This document shows positions 24,954-32,814 of a DNA stretch of 49,081 bases, in pieces (within the stretch, counting starts at the first letter, position 1; each line of letters begins with the position of its first letter). Origin of the DNA: RUG11867 sp964472425 (GTDB lineage: Bacteria; Bacillota_I; Bacilli_A; RF39; UBA660); NCBI GenBank assembly GCA_964472425.1, contig CAYYLF010000003.1:1-49081 (forward strand), in the 5' to 3' direction. The notes under the pieces are model-generated. The model searched no databases, was not told the DNA's origin, and saw only the letters and a list, made by a program, of their open reading frames with translations. A program made the translations under genes and the position numbers.

Positions 24954-26084
24954 ATGAAGAAACAGGATACAGAAATCAAAAAAGAAAATGTAAAAGACAA
25001 CTACAACTATGGCGTAGACATTTTGAAAATAATCGCCACATTCATGATAATAGGAATGCACATTCTCGGCCAAGGCGGCCTAATCGGAGGAACCACCGTA
25101 GGAAGCGCCAACTACTACATCGTATGGATAATCGAAGCAATATGCTTCGGAGCAGTCAATCTGTACGGGCTCAGCACGGGCTACCTGTGCGTAAAAAAAG
25201 ATGTGAAAACTTCCGGCCTCATAAAACGCTGGCTCCAAGTCTTCTTCTACACCGTATTTTTTACAGCCTTGTTCGCCATTCTCATGCCGGGAGTCGTCTC
25301 TTTAAAGTCCTGGATAAAAGCCATCATCCCCGTGACAGCTAATCAATATTGGTACTTCACTCAATACTTCATGCTCTTCTTTGCCATTCCTGGACTCAAC
25401 AAGATGCTTAAGAACATGGACCAAAAGAGCATCAAAAAACTCATCCTTGCCATCCTCTTAGTCCTTTGCCTCATTCCATCGATAAGACAATTTGACCTCT
25501 TCTTGACGGGATTCGGCTACTCGGGACTATGGCTCATTGCCATGTACATTATAGGAGGATACTTCTCACTTTACAAAGATGAAATTTACTACTCGAAAAA
25601 GGGCCTCTGGATAACTTTGATTGTATGTAACGTCCTCACCATCGCAAGTAAATACATCGTCGACATAATCTTGCACGTCGAAATAAACGACTTCTCTCAA
25701 CTCGCCCTCATCAGTTACACATCCGTCACAGTCGTAATCGCATCTATCGCGATACTTCTCCTTTGCACGAATCTAAAAATAGAGAAGGGCAAAAAACCTA
25801 TAAAATTCTTGGGAAAACTCACCTTCGGAGTATACCTCTTCCACGTAAACGCGTTCATCTGGAACCACATTCTAAAAGAACTTTTCCTACCTTTGAGTAC
25901 TTGGAATCCGGTTCTCATGATTCTTGGAATCGTAGGCGGTGCACTTGCCATCTTCGCAGTCGCGGCCATCTTCGAATACCTAAGAATAAAATTCTTCGAG
26001 GTCGCGCGTTTGAACAAACTGGGAGACTGGTGTGGAAACAAGATAGACTACGTTTTAGACAATTACATTTTGAAAAGACTGTAA
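24954..26084 (+). CDS. Acyltransferase 3 family membrane protein
   Basis: The 376-residue protein has about ten membrane helices and the acyltransferase-3 (OafA/WecH-like) pattern: VDILKIIATFMIIGMHI near the N-terminus with the conserved His, ANQYWYFTQYFMLFFAIPGLNK in the middle, and the late LTFGVYLFHVNAFIWN. Such proteins O-acetylate or succinylate surface polysaccharides or lipids from the cytosolic side. No glycan synthesis cluster is adjacent. It has its own strong promoter. Confidence 0.88.
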   Translation: MKKQDTEIKKENVKDNYNYGVDILKIIATFMIIGMHILGQGGLIGGTTVGSANYYIVWIIEAICFGAVNLYGLSTGYLCVKKDVKTSGLIKRWLQVFFYTVFFTALFAILMPGVVSLKSWIKAIIPVTANQYWYFTQYFMLFFAIPGLNKMLKNMDQKSIKKLILAILLVLCLIPSIRQFDLFLTGFGYSGLWLIAMYIIGGYFSLYKDEIYYSKKGLWITLIVCNVLTIASKYIVDIILHVEINDFSQLALISYTSVTVVIASIAILLLCTNLKIEKGKKPIKFLGKLTFGVYLFHVNAFIWNHILKELFLPLSTWNPVLMILGIVGGALAIFAVAAIFEYLRIKFFEVARLNKLGDWCGNKIDYVLDNYILKRL

Positions 26085-26094
26085 TTGTTTTTCT

Positions 26095-26123
26095 TTGACT
26101 TAATTGTCTTTATGATGTATTAT
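26095..26123 (+). promoter_or_regulatory. SigA-type promoter of the kinase-like gene
   Basis: TTGACT (26095-26100), 17-bp spacer, TATTAT (26118-26123). Confidence 0.65.
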
Positions 26124-26153
26124 AATACCCAGAAATCGAAAAGGGGGAAAATC

Positions 26154-27002
26154 ATGAAAGAAGAACTATTACTCAAAAACTCGAAAGTCCCAACTTTAGA
26201 AGTGGACAAATTCCGAAAAGAATTCTTATACGACTACCAAGGCTCTGGCTCCGAAGGATACGTTTACGGCTATGACAAGAAGACTGCTTTCAAAATATTC
26301 TTCCCGTTCACCAGTCTTCAAAAACGCATCCTAAAACTTCGCAAAATAGAACTCATGTGTTCGCTCAAAGATGAATCATTCGCCTTTCCGCAGGGATTTA
26401 CAGGATTTCAAGACGGTTTCAAAGAGGGCTACTTCATGCCAAGAATACATAAAAACGAACAATATCCGACCTTCGCGGAAGCGAGAACAGACGATGACCA
26501 AACCGAAAGAATCAGTCTCATCATGAAAGGAGACGCGGCCGTCCAAAGAACACATCGAAAGGGTGTAATAATAGGCGACATCAAAGAAAACAACATACTA
26601 ATAGACCGGGAATGGAACCCCGTATTCGTCGATACGGACAACTATGTGTACGGCGACTATGGCTTCGACCTAAAATTCGAAAGAGCATCTTGGCCCGTCA
26701 AACTATACAAAAAACCGTTCTCGCCGATGGACCGCGATAAGTTTCTCTACGCACTAGTTTCTATCAAGTGTTTACTTCGCGACGTGCATATAATTGAATA
26801 CGAAAGCCCCGAATTCTTTCGAGAACTGATTTCTGCTTTAAATGTAAGCAAAGAAGTCAAAAATGGACTAACTGCTATCTTCTCGGACAGCAAAGGCAAG
26901 CCCTACATCGGTTCCATCCTCGAAGAAATCGATTCGAATACGCGACTCCTATCCATGAAATCAATCAAAAAATTGAATATGAAACCGAAGGCAAATACCT
27001 AA
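26154..27002 (+). CDS. Protein kinase-like protein
   Basis: The 282-residue protein keeps the core of the protein-kinase fold: a glycine-rich loop GSGSEGYVYGYD, the ATP-binding Lys of AFKIFF, a catalytic loop GDIKENNIL (in place of HRDLKxxN) and DTDN in place of DFG. Catalytic Asp, Asn and metal-binding Asp are therefore present. The substrate is unknown; it is divergent from Hanks-type PrkC and has no sensor or membrane part. The start follows GGGGGAAAA; the longer frame to 26085 overlaps the promoter. A CotD-like coat protein gene follows, but with its own SigK-like promoter. Confidence 0.8.
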   Translation: MKEELLLKNSKVPTLEVDKFRKEFLYDYQGSGSEGYVYGYDKKTAFKIFFPFTSLQKRILKLRKIELMCSLKDESFAFPQGFTGFQDGFKEGYFMPRIHKNEQYPTFAEARTDDDQTERISLIMKGDAAVQRTHRKGVIIGDIKENNILIDREWNPVFVDTDNYVYGDYGFDLKFERASWPVKLYKKPFSPMDRDKFLYALVSIKCLLRDVHIIEYESPEFFRELISALNVSKEVKNGLTAIFSDSKGKPYIGSILEEIDSNTRLLSMKSIKKLNMKPKANT

Positions 27003-27029
27003 CCATTTTCGAGTATGAGACATAAGATA
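27001..27029 (+). promoter_or_regulatory. SigK-like promoter of the CotD-like gene
   Basis: AACC (27001-27004), 16 bp, then CATAAGATA (27021-27029), which matches the SigK consensus mACm-N16/17-CATAnnnTA. Confidence 0.6.
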
Positions 27030-27053
27030 CACTAGAAAGGAAAGTGTATTTTT

Positions 27054-27383
27054 ATGTTTAGAAATAGATGTTGCGATAGACCGATGGGAAATACTTTCAA
27101 TGGCGGAAACTATGCAAATCAAAATGCGGCGACTATGGAATACCCTGCAGCTATGCCTATGATGAACGCCGGTGGATGTGGATGCGACATGCCACCTGTT
27201 CAAGAATGCCCTCAAGAGAGAGTTTGCCACCGAGAAATCGTCTGTAACGTCCCTCACATCGTGCCTATAAACACGAGAATAATCAATCATTACATCTACA
27301 AACACACCTATACTCCTTGCTATACTTGCTGCGAGGAAAACGAAGTCACGAACGTATACGACAATTGTCCAAACAACTTCTAA
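27054..27383 (+). CDS. CotD-like spore coat protein
   Basis: A 109-residue Cys- and Tyr-rich protein with an N/M/A-rich first half and a C-terminal part VCNVPHIVPINTRIINHYIY followed by KHTYTPCYTCCEENE, which resembles the CotD family of inner spore coat proteins (repeated basic/aromatic 'HIV...NRHIYKH' pattern). About ten Cys residues fit cross-linked coat material. A SigK-like promoter directly upstream fits late mother-cell expression. It ends in a strong terminator. Confidence 0.8.
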   Translation: MFRNRCCDRPMGNTFNGGNYANQNAATMEYPAAMPMMNAGGCGCDMPPVQECPQERVCHREIVCNVPHIVPINTRIINHYIYKHTYTPCYTCCEENEVTNVYDNCPNNF

Positions 27384-27390
27384 AGCGATT

Positions 27391-27411
27391 GACCGGCCGA
27401 GCCGGTTTTTC
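27391..27411 (+). terminator. Rho-independent terminator of the CotD-like gene
   Basis: Stem ACCGGC / GCCGGT with a CGA loop and a run of T's. Confidence 0.88.
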
Positions 27412-27461
27412 TATGAAAATGTGACAAACAAAAAGAACAAACCTGCTTTTTGCCGAACTAC

Positions 27462-28187
27462 TCATTCTGCAAGTTTGCTCTCTCCGGTCTTATAATCGAT
27501 CGAGATACCATCTTGAACATTGTAGAGATACACGTTAAATTTGATTCCAGACCCGGCATCCTCGACCGAATATCCTTCCAATAAAATTCCGCTCGCGACT
27601 GCATTGTCCTCATCAAAAATGGGTGTCGACCTATAGAGAACGTGATTCCCTGTTCTCTTTATATAGTCGGCAACTTCGTTTTCGAAATCGAGCATGGCAC
27701 CCGTATTCACTTGCCTTGTGCATGTAATCAAATTCTGCTCGTTCGCATTCTCCCCGGTCAATTGATATCCGATTAAATGGCAACGGTTATAAAGATACTT
27801 GCCATTCACCACATCGTACTTGACCGTCTGCCAACCGCTCGGTTTGACCATCCCTATACTTCCTCGTTCCTCGGTAGGCATGGTCTCAAGTCCCACATTC
27901 GCGAAAGCTCTCGTACAACGACCAAGCTCATCCAATTCTCCGTAGACTTCGAACGATGTGGTAGTCTTGTATTCGTCGTCGAAATCGGGTTCACCTCCAT
28001 TCACGACCACGTAAGCCTCTCCACTGTATGGTGGGATGTTAGATAAGTCGTAGCTCGTAAGTTTTTCTTGTCTTTCATAAGCATAGCTATTTACCAAAAT
28101 TCCGGCGAACAATCCCCCCAAAACGATTGCCAAGGACATAATCGATTTTATACTCTTTCTACGATATCTTTTTGCCACGGATAACAC
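27462..28187 (-). CDS. Exported DNA/RNA non-specific endonuclease (EndA/NucA-like)
   Basis: The 241-residue protein has an N-terminal membrane anchor or signal (IMSLAIVLGGLFAGILVNSY, about residues 16-35) and then a beta-beta-alpha-Me nuclease domain: ELDELGRCTRAFANVG, the catalytic NRCHLIGYQLTGENANEQNLITCT (His of NRCHLI as general base, metal-binding Asn in NEQN) and HVLYRSTPIF. It is closest in layout to streptococcal EndA and secreted DNA-degrading nucleases. Likely roles are DNA uptake or nucleotide scavenging. It is a single gene on the minus strand. Confidence 0.92.
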   Translation of the reverse strand: MLSVAKRYRRKSIKSIMSLAIVLGGLFAGILVNSYAYERQEKLTSYDLSNIPPYSGEAYVVVNGGEPDFDDEYKTTTSFEVYGELDELGRCTRAFANVGLETMPTEERGSIGMVKPSGWQTVKYDVVNGKYLYNRCHLIGYQLTGENANEQNLITCTRQVNTGAMLDFENEVADYIKRTGNHVLYRSTPIFDEDNAVASGILLEGYSVEDAGSGIKFNVYLYNVQDGISIDYKTGESKLAE

Positions 28188-28304
28188 CTACTTCTATAAT
28201 CTAATTATACCATCACGTTCAAAAGAAAGAAAGCAGATAAAATTGCAACAAACGTCCGTTCGGCTAATTCGTCAAATTTTTAAAATTCAAAAATGACTTT
28301 TCGC

Positions 28305-28333
28305 TTTACACAAACTTGTTCTCATGATATAAT
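28305..28333 (+). promoter_or_regulatory. SigA-type promoter of the Lys/Thr-rich gene
   Basis: TTTACA (28305-28310), 17-bp spacer, perfect TATAAT (28328-28333). Confidence 0.75.
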
Positions 28334-28350
28334 TTCTATGGTGATAAGAT

Positions 28351-29088
28351 ATGGCAACTGATAAGAATAAGAAGGCAAATACTAGTAAAAAGACTAAAAC
28401 GACGGCAAATGCGAGCAAGAAAACCACGCCCGATACGACTACCAAAAAGGTAACTCCAACTAAAACAGCAAATGCCAAGACGACTTCAAAGCAGACTAAA
28501 ACGACGACGACAACTACGAAAGCAGTAAAACCGGAAAATAAAAAATCGACCCAATCAGCTGCCCAAAAAACTACAAATTCCAAGACGATAAACGCCAAAA
28601 AGAAAACTGCGAATACCAAGGCTAAGTCGACTTCTTCCAAAACGTCGACCAAAACGAAAACTCAACCGAATAGAAAAAAGGCGACCGAAGACACTTTGAA
28701 AGAAGTGACAAAACCAGAAGCAATCGCCGAATTGCACGTCGAAGAAGAAGTAGTCGAAACCGTTCCGGAGACTACGATAGAAACTTCTTCCAATGAATTC
28801 GAAATCCATTCGTTCTTGGGAGTCGAACTACCTACTACGAGAAGTAAAGAAGCCAAAAGAGTTCGCAAGAGTCACTACGTAAAAGATGCATGTTTCTTCG
28901 CGACTGTCGTTTCGATTTTAGATTTGTTTGCCATGATATTCATCAAAGGTTACCCTAAATTCTTAAACGACACGCCTCTTGCCAACTATACCATCACAGT
29001 AGTTATCGACTTCATCATGATATTCCTTGCGACTTACGCTATAGATTATTTTATAGTCGAACACGAAATCAAGAAAAATAATAAATAA
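28351..29088 (+). CDS. Membrane protein with Lys/Thr-rich N-terminal tail
   Basis: The first ~110 of 245 residues are a low-complexity tail made almost only of K, T, S, A and N (for example TSKQTKTTTTTTKAVK), resembling the C-terminus of histone H1. An acidic linker (about 120-150) and two hydrophobic helices (about 182-203 and 211-236) follow. The tail precedes the membrane helices, has no signal peptide and is strongly basic, so it is probably cytosolic and could bind DNA, RNA or anionic lipids; this is inference. No family recognised. It is followed by two further envelope genes in the same direction. Confidence 0.78.
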   Translation: MATDKNKKANTSKKTKTTANASKKTTPDTTTKKVTPTKTANAKTTSKQTKTTTTTTKAVKPENKKSTQSAAQKTTNSKTINAKKKTANTKAKSTSSKTSTKTKTQPNRKKATEDTLKEVTKPEAIAELHVEEEVVETVPETTIETSSNEFEIHSFLGVELPTTRSKEAKRVRKSHYVKDACFFATVVSILDLFAMIFIKGYPKFLNDTPLANYTITVVIDFIMIFLATYAIDYFIVEHEIKKNNK

Positions 29089-29126
29089 AAATTGTAAAAC
29101 TGTCCATCATATAGATAAGGTGGAAT

Positions 29127-29849
29127 ATGAAAACATTTACTAAAATTTTGAGAGGTACCATTACTTCTCTTTTATTTTTGACGTTGACACTAGCTATTCT
29201 AGTGCAATTCATCTTCACGAACGTTCACTTGAACTATGCCAATTTGCCGAGCATGATAGATAGAAAAGAACTCCTTGCGACTGCTCTAGATACCCCGATA
29301 GAAGATGAAACTATCTATCGCGTGGCCGAAAGATACCTCGACGATTACATAAATTATATTTTCCACAAGAGAAGTTTCCCGAGCCTTCAAACGGTGGATT
29401 ACTCCGAAATTTCCGAAGAACAAATCCAATCGGCCAAAGAAGTCGTATCACACCTGAGCAAAAACATCAATCTCGAATATGCCGAGGTGACCGACCTTCG
29501 CGACCTAAACAACGTACTTTCGAATCGTGCCATCTTTCTGCTCGTAAACATTGGGGTTTTCCTCATATATGTAGTATCCTCCATCGTTCGAGGTAACTTC
29601 AAAAAGGGAACCCGCCTGCTGGCACTTTCACTAGTAGCAAATTCTCTGATATCTCTCGTTGCCAGTCGCATCTTGATTTCTAAATTACCCGACCTCGTAA
29701 GTCCCCATCTCTATACGTTTCTCTCCGCCATCGTAAACGCCCCTTTGAAATCGCAACTCACAAATCTAGCTCTCATCTATGGTGGCCTCGGCCTTTCTAT
29801 ATATATACTCATATTCTCGTACGACAGATTCCTGAAACCTCGAGATTAA
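29127..29849 (+). CDS. Membrane protein, unknown function
   Basis: The 240-residue protein has an N-terminal membrane segment (TSLLFLTLTLAILVQFIF, residues 13-30), an extracytosolic stretch of about 100 residues containing ERYLDDYINYIFHKRSF and ISEEQIQSAKEVVSHL, and three further hydrophobic helices (about 136-155, 165-185, 210-230). I do not recognise the family. It lies 38 bp after the Lys/Thr-rich protein gene and 65 bp before the YdcC-like gene, suggesting an envelope gene cluster. Confidence 0.78.
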   Translation: MKTFTKILRGTITSLLFLTLTLAILVQFIFTNVHLNYANLPSMIDRKELLATALDTPIEDETIYRVAERYLDDYINYIFHKRSFPSLQTVDYSEISEEQIQSAKEVVSHLSKNINLEYAEVTDLRDLNNVLSNRAIFLLVNIGVFLIYVVSSIVRGNFKKGTRLLALSLVANSLISLVASRILISKLPDLVSPHLYTFLSAIVNAPLKSQLTNLALIYGGLGLSIYILIFSYDRFLKPRD

Positions 29850-29914
29850 TCACCCGAACTTTTTTATACTAAATTTCGAACTCTAAAATATAATTATTTA
29901 GAAAGGAAGTTTTT

Positions 29915-30946
29915 ATGAAAAAGTTTAAGTTTTTATTGGTCATCGTGGCGGTTTTAACTTTCTGTGGATGTGGAAAGGCCAAATCGACTAATATCATAGA
30001 AAAGTTCAAAGATAAGGTAAATAGCACCAAAAGCTACCAAGTCACCGGTTCGATGGAGATAGTCTCGAACGAAGAAACCTTTACTTACGACGTTAATGTC
30101 GATTATAAATACGACGAATTCTACAAAGTCACTCTTCTCAACAAGACGAACGACCACGAACAAGTCATCTTAAAAGACGGTGAATCCGTATACGTCGTGA
30201 CTCCCGCTCTCAACAAAAGTTTCAAATTCCAAAGTGAATGGCCTGCTAACTCTAGCCAAAGCTACCTCTTAAAGTCTCTGCTTCAAGACATCGAAAAGAC
30301 CGAAAAACCGACTGTAGACGAAAACGACGACTACTACATAGTGAATGCGAATGTTAACTATCCGAACAACAATAGTCTAAAAACGGAAAAAATCTACTTC
30401 GACAAAAATGGCGAATTGAAAGAAGTGCAAATACTCAATTCCGACGGAAATGCCATCATCCGCATGAAATTCACCACCATCAAATACTCGGTAAAATTCG
30501 AAGACGACCACTTCTCGCTAGACTCCCTAATCACAAATTGTGAAGACGAATCTAGCTGCAAGACGACCGATGACTCCCAACAGACGAGTGCTCTTAAAGA
30601 CATCATCTATCCGCTCTACCTCCCAGAAGACACGCACCTTTCGACCAAAGACACAGTTCAAACTGATGCCGGAGACCGTGTCATCATGACTTACGCCGGT
30701 GCCAAACCGTTCATGATTATCGAAGAAGCTACCAAAGCTTCGAAAGAAATGCAAATCACGAGCGTTTACGGCGACCCTCTATTCTTGAGCACGGCTGTCG
30801 GTGCGATGGGTTCTAACTCCCTCGAATGGCAAAGCAACGATATGAACTATTACATCACGAGTTCCTACTTGACTCAAGACGAGATGAGAACTATTGCCGA
30901 ATCTCTAAACACCGCATCGGTAGTCGAAATTCAAAACGTAAAATAA
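29915..30946 (+). CDS. LolA/YdcC-like lipoprotein
   Basis: A 343-residue lipoprotein (MKKFKFLLVIVAVLTFCGCG; lipidated Cys near residue 18). The body has the LolA-like/YdcC pattern: FKDKVNSTKSYQVTGSMEIV, DVNVDYKYDEFYKVTLLN, then YFDKNGELKEVQILNSDGN and IRMKFTTIKY. In B. subtilis the homologous ydcC is a mother-cell sporulation gene, and the related GerS of clostridia is needed for germination; a similar role is plausible in view of gerQ and coat genes nearby. A rho-independent terminator follows. Confidence 0.85.
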   Translation: MKKFKFLLVIVAVLTFCGCGKAKSTNIIEKFKDKVNSTKSYQVTGSMEIVSNEETFTYDVNVDYKYDEFYKVTLLNKTNDHEQVILKDGESVYVVTPALNKSFKFQSEWPANSSQSYLLKSLLQDIEKTEKPTVDENDDYYIVNANVNYPNNNSLKTEKIYFDKNGELKEVQILNSDGNAIIRMKFTTIKYSVKFEDDHFSLDSLITNCEDESSCKTTDDSQQTSALKDIIYPLYLPEDTHLSTKDTVQTDAGDRVIMTYAGAKPFMIIEEATKASKEMQITSVYGDPLFLSTAVGAMGSNSLEWQSNDMNYYITSSYLTQDEMRTIAESLNTASVVEIQNVK

Positions 30947-30978
30947 AATATATCGCTTAACTCCGATATATTTTTTTG
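30946..30978 (+). terminator. Rho-independent terminator of the YdcC-like gene
   Basis: Stem AAATATATCG / CGATATATTT with an 8-nt loop, then T's; it overlaps the stop codon. Confidence 0.85.
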
Positions 30979-31040
30979 GTCATTGCCGATTATTGAGAAT
31001 TGAAGAATTTACTAAAAACGTAACTAGCAAGTGTTTACTT

Positions 31041-31068
31041 TTGACCGTTATTAATATATAATTATAAT
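31041..31068 (+). promoter_or_regulatory. SigA-type promoter of the 31087 gene
   Basis: TTGACC (31041-31046), 16-bp spacer, perfect TATAAT (31063-31068). Confidence 0.7.
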
Positions 31069-31086
31069 GAAACGGAGTTGATAAGA

Positions 31087-32667
31087 GTGATACTAAAAAA
31101 GCCCTATGCTTTTCTCATAAAAAACTTCCGGTTTATCCACCTGATTTTGACCGGATTGATTGCCTATTTGCTCTTTAGAACTTACAACCTCTACAGCTTT
31201 TTTAGTAGATACGTTGGAAATGTCTACACTTCCTTAGGCGGAGCTCCTAGTAACTACATAACCATCTTCATGTTTCTAATCGCGATTATCATCATAGTAT
31301 TCTCGCTTGCGATGTACTTGCTCATGAAGAAAAAGGAAAAACCGAAGAATCTGTACATCGGATTGAGTACTTATTATATTCTGTACTTCATCGGTCTGAT
31401 ACTTTATTTCGTACTCTTCAAATCTATGGAGACGAGTCAACTTACCATTAGAAATGCGATGGTCATCCGCGATGTGACGTTCATCATCATGTTCCCACAA
31501 GCCTTACTCTTAGCCTTGAGTCTCATTCGCGCAGTCGGATTCGACATCAAAAAATTCAACTTCTCGAAAGATTTAAAAGAACTGGATATTTCGGAAGAGG
31601 ACAACGAAGAATTCGAATTCGTCCTCGGTGTAGACTCCTACAAATACTTCCGTTATCTGCGAAGAAGAGTACGCGAATTCAAATACTACATACTAGAAAA
31701 CAAATTCATGTTTACGATTCTGATGGGCCTCACTTGCTCGGTACTTTTGATACTGACCATTCTGAACTTCACAGTCTACAACAAAACGTACAACAAAAAT
31801 CAAAAGATTCATGCGAACAATCTGACTTTGGAAGTCAACAACTCGTATCTTACAAATGTCGACTACAAAGGCGAATCTATCACGGACGATAAATACTTCC
31901 TCGTCGTAAACATCACCTTCACGAACGACTCGGGATACTCGACCGTCTTGGACCTTCCTAGCTATGTCCTCGAGACCAAATCGGGTAAGATAACGCCGAC
32001 TCTATCTAGGAACTCCCATTTCGTCGATTTCGGAGCAGGCTACTCCAAAGAGAAAATCGAAAACGGCAAGACAGCTAACTACATTCTCGTCTACGAATTC
32101 GACAAAAGGGATGTCGCCAAGAAATATACCCTCCGCATAATCGACGAGGTCGAATACAAAGCCGGCACGATGAATTCCAAAGAAAAAGTAGTCGCCCTTA
32201 AACCGCTTTCGTACGTCGACCAGGAAGATGTCGGAACCTACAAAACGGAAGAACTGATTACCATGTACGACTCGATTCTAGGAAACACATCTCTGCTCAC
32301 CACTTCGTACGAATTTTCGAACAAAGTCACTTACAAATACGAAGCTTGCATTCGCGCCAACTGCCAACAAGTCACCGACGTCGTGACCGCGGACGTGGCC
32401 AAATCGAAAAAACTACTCGTCCTAAAGGGCCTTCTAACCTTAGATAACAGTTCGACCTTTGCCCGAAATGCCAAAACGTCGATGTCCTTCTTCGAAGCCT
32501 TTGCCGAAATCAGATACGACGACAAAATTGCTCCGGTCATAGACGCAACACCTCGTTCCATCTCCGAACAGTACATTCTTCAAATAGACGAAAAAGCCGC
32601 GACTGCCGAACACGTAGACTTGATATTCACAGTCCGCAACAAGAAATATACACTCAAACTAAAATAG
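31087..32667 (+). CDS. Large membrane protein with extracellular domain
   Basis: About 526 residues. The N-terminal third has four or five membrane helices (including LILTGLIAYLLF, FMFLIAIIIIVFSLAMYLLM and TYYILYFIGLILYFVLF), then an acidic cytosolic loop (ELDISEEDNEEFEF), another helix near residue 220 (MGLTCSVLLILTILNF) and a ~290-residue C-terminal part rich in beta strands, presumably extracellular (VVNITFTNDSGYSTVLDLPSYVL recalls DUF4352-like domains). The start is taken as GTG 31087, 9 bases after GGAG; TTG 31078 is the alternative. Function unknown. Confidence 0.8.
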   Translation: MILKKPYAFLIKNFRFIHLILTGLIAYLLFRTYNLYSFFSRYVGNVYTSLGGAPSNYITIFMFLIAIIIIVFSLAMYLLMKKKEKPKNLYIGLSTYYILYFIGLILYFVLFKSMETSQLTIRNAMVIRDVTFIIMFPQALLLALSLIRAVGFDIKKFNFSKDLKELDISEEDNEEFEFVLGVDSYKYFRYLRRRVREFKYYILENKFMFTILMGLTCSVLLILTILNFTVYNKTYNKNQKIHANNLTLEVNNSYLTNVDYKGESITDDKYFLVVNITFTNDSGYSTVLDLPSYVLETKSGKITPTLSRNSHFVDFGAGYSKEKIENGKTANYILVYEFDKRDVAKKYTLRIIDEVEYKAGTMNSKEKVVALKPLSYVDQEDVGTYKTEELITMYDSILGNTSLLTTSYEFSNKVTYKYEACIRANCQQVTDVVTADVAKSKKLLVLKGLLTLDNSSTFARNAKTSMSFFEAFAEIRYDDKIAPVIDATPRSISEQYILQIDEKAATAEHVDLIFTVRNKKYTLKLK

Positions 32668-32696
32668 ATTACTCGACAAACGGGTAATCTTTTTTT
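32667..32696 (+). terminator. Rho-independent terminator
   Basis: Stem GATTACTCG / CGGGTAATC with a 5-nt loop and seven T's, beginning at the stop codon of the large membrane protein. Confidence 0.87.
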
Positions 32697-32709
32697 GACG
32701 ACGAATGGC

Positions 32710-32763
32710 AAATCGGCCAATCGGACGCCTATCGGCCACTAAACGACCGATTTTTTGGCCGAT
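32710..32763. repeat. 54-bp direct repeat, left copy
   Basis: This copy matches 34163-34216 at 50 of 54 positions, in the same orientation; the two bracket the AlbA_2-type gene. Inside the repeat a CGGNC / CGACC core recurs about every 11 bp, and the ends (ATCGGCCAA and TTGGCCGAT) are inverted repeats. Each copy is followed to its right by an AT-rich spacer and an ATTGGA/TCCAAT terminator hairpin. Confidence 0.9.
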
Positions 32764-32780
32764 AAATAAATGTACACAAA

Positions 32781-32804
32781 AAAATTGGAAAGATATCCAA
32801 TTTT
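32781..32804 (-). terminator. Terminator of the AlbA_2-type gene
   Basis: Minus-strand stem AAATTGGA / TCCAATTT with a 6-nt loop, followed by T's. A near-identical stem ends gerQ. Confidence 0.82.
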
Positions 32805-32814
32805 ATCCGAAGTA

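Noticed and set aside
28351..28680. Simple-sequence repeat or coding repeat in the Lys/Thr-rich tail
   Set aside because: The codons vary and no fixed repeat unit exists; it is low complexity only at protein level.
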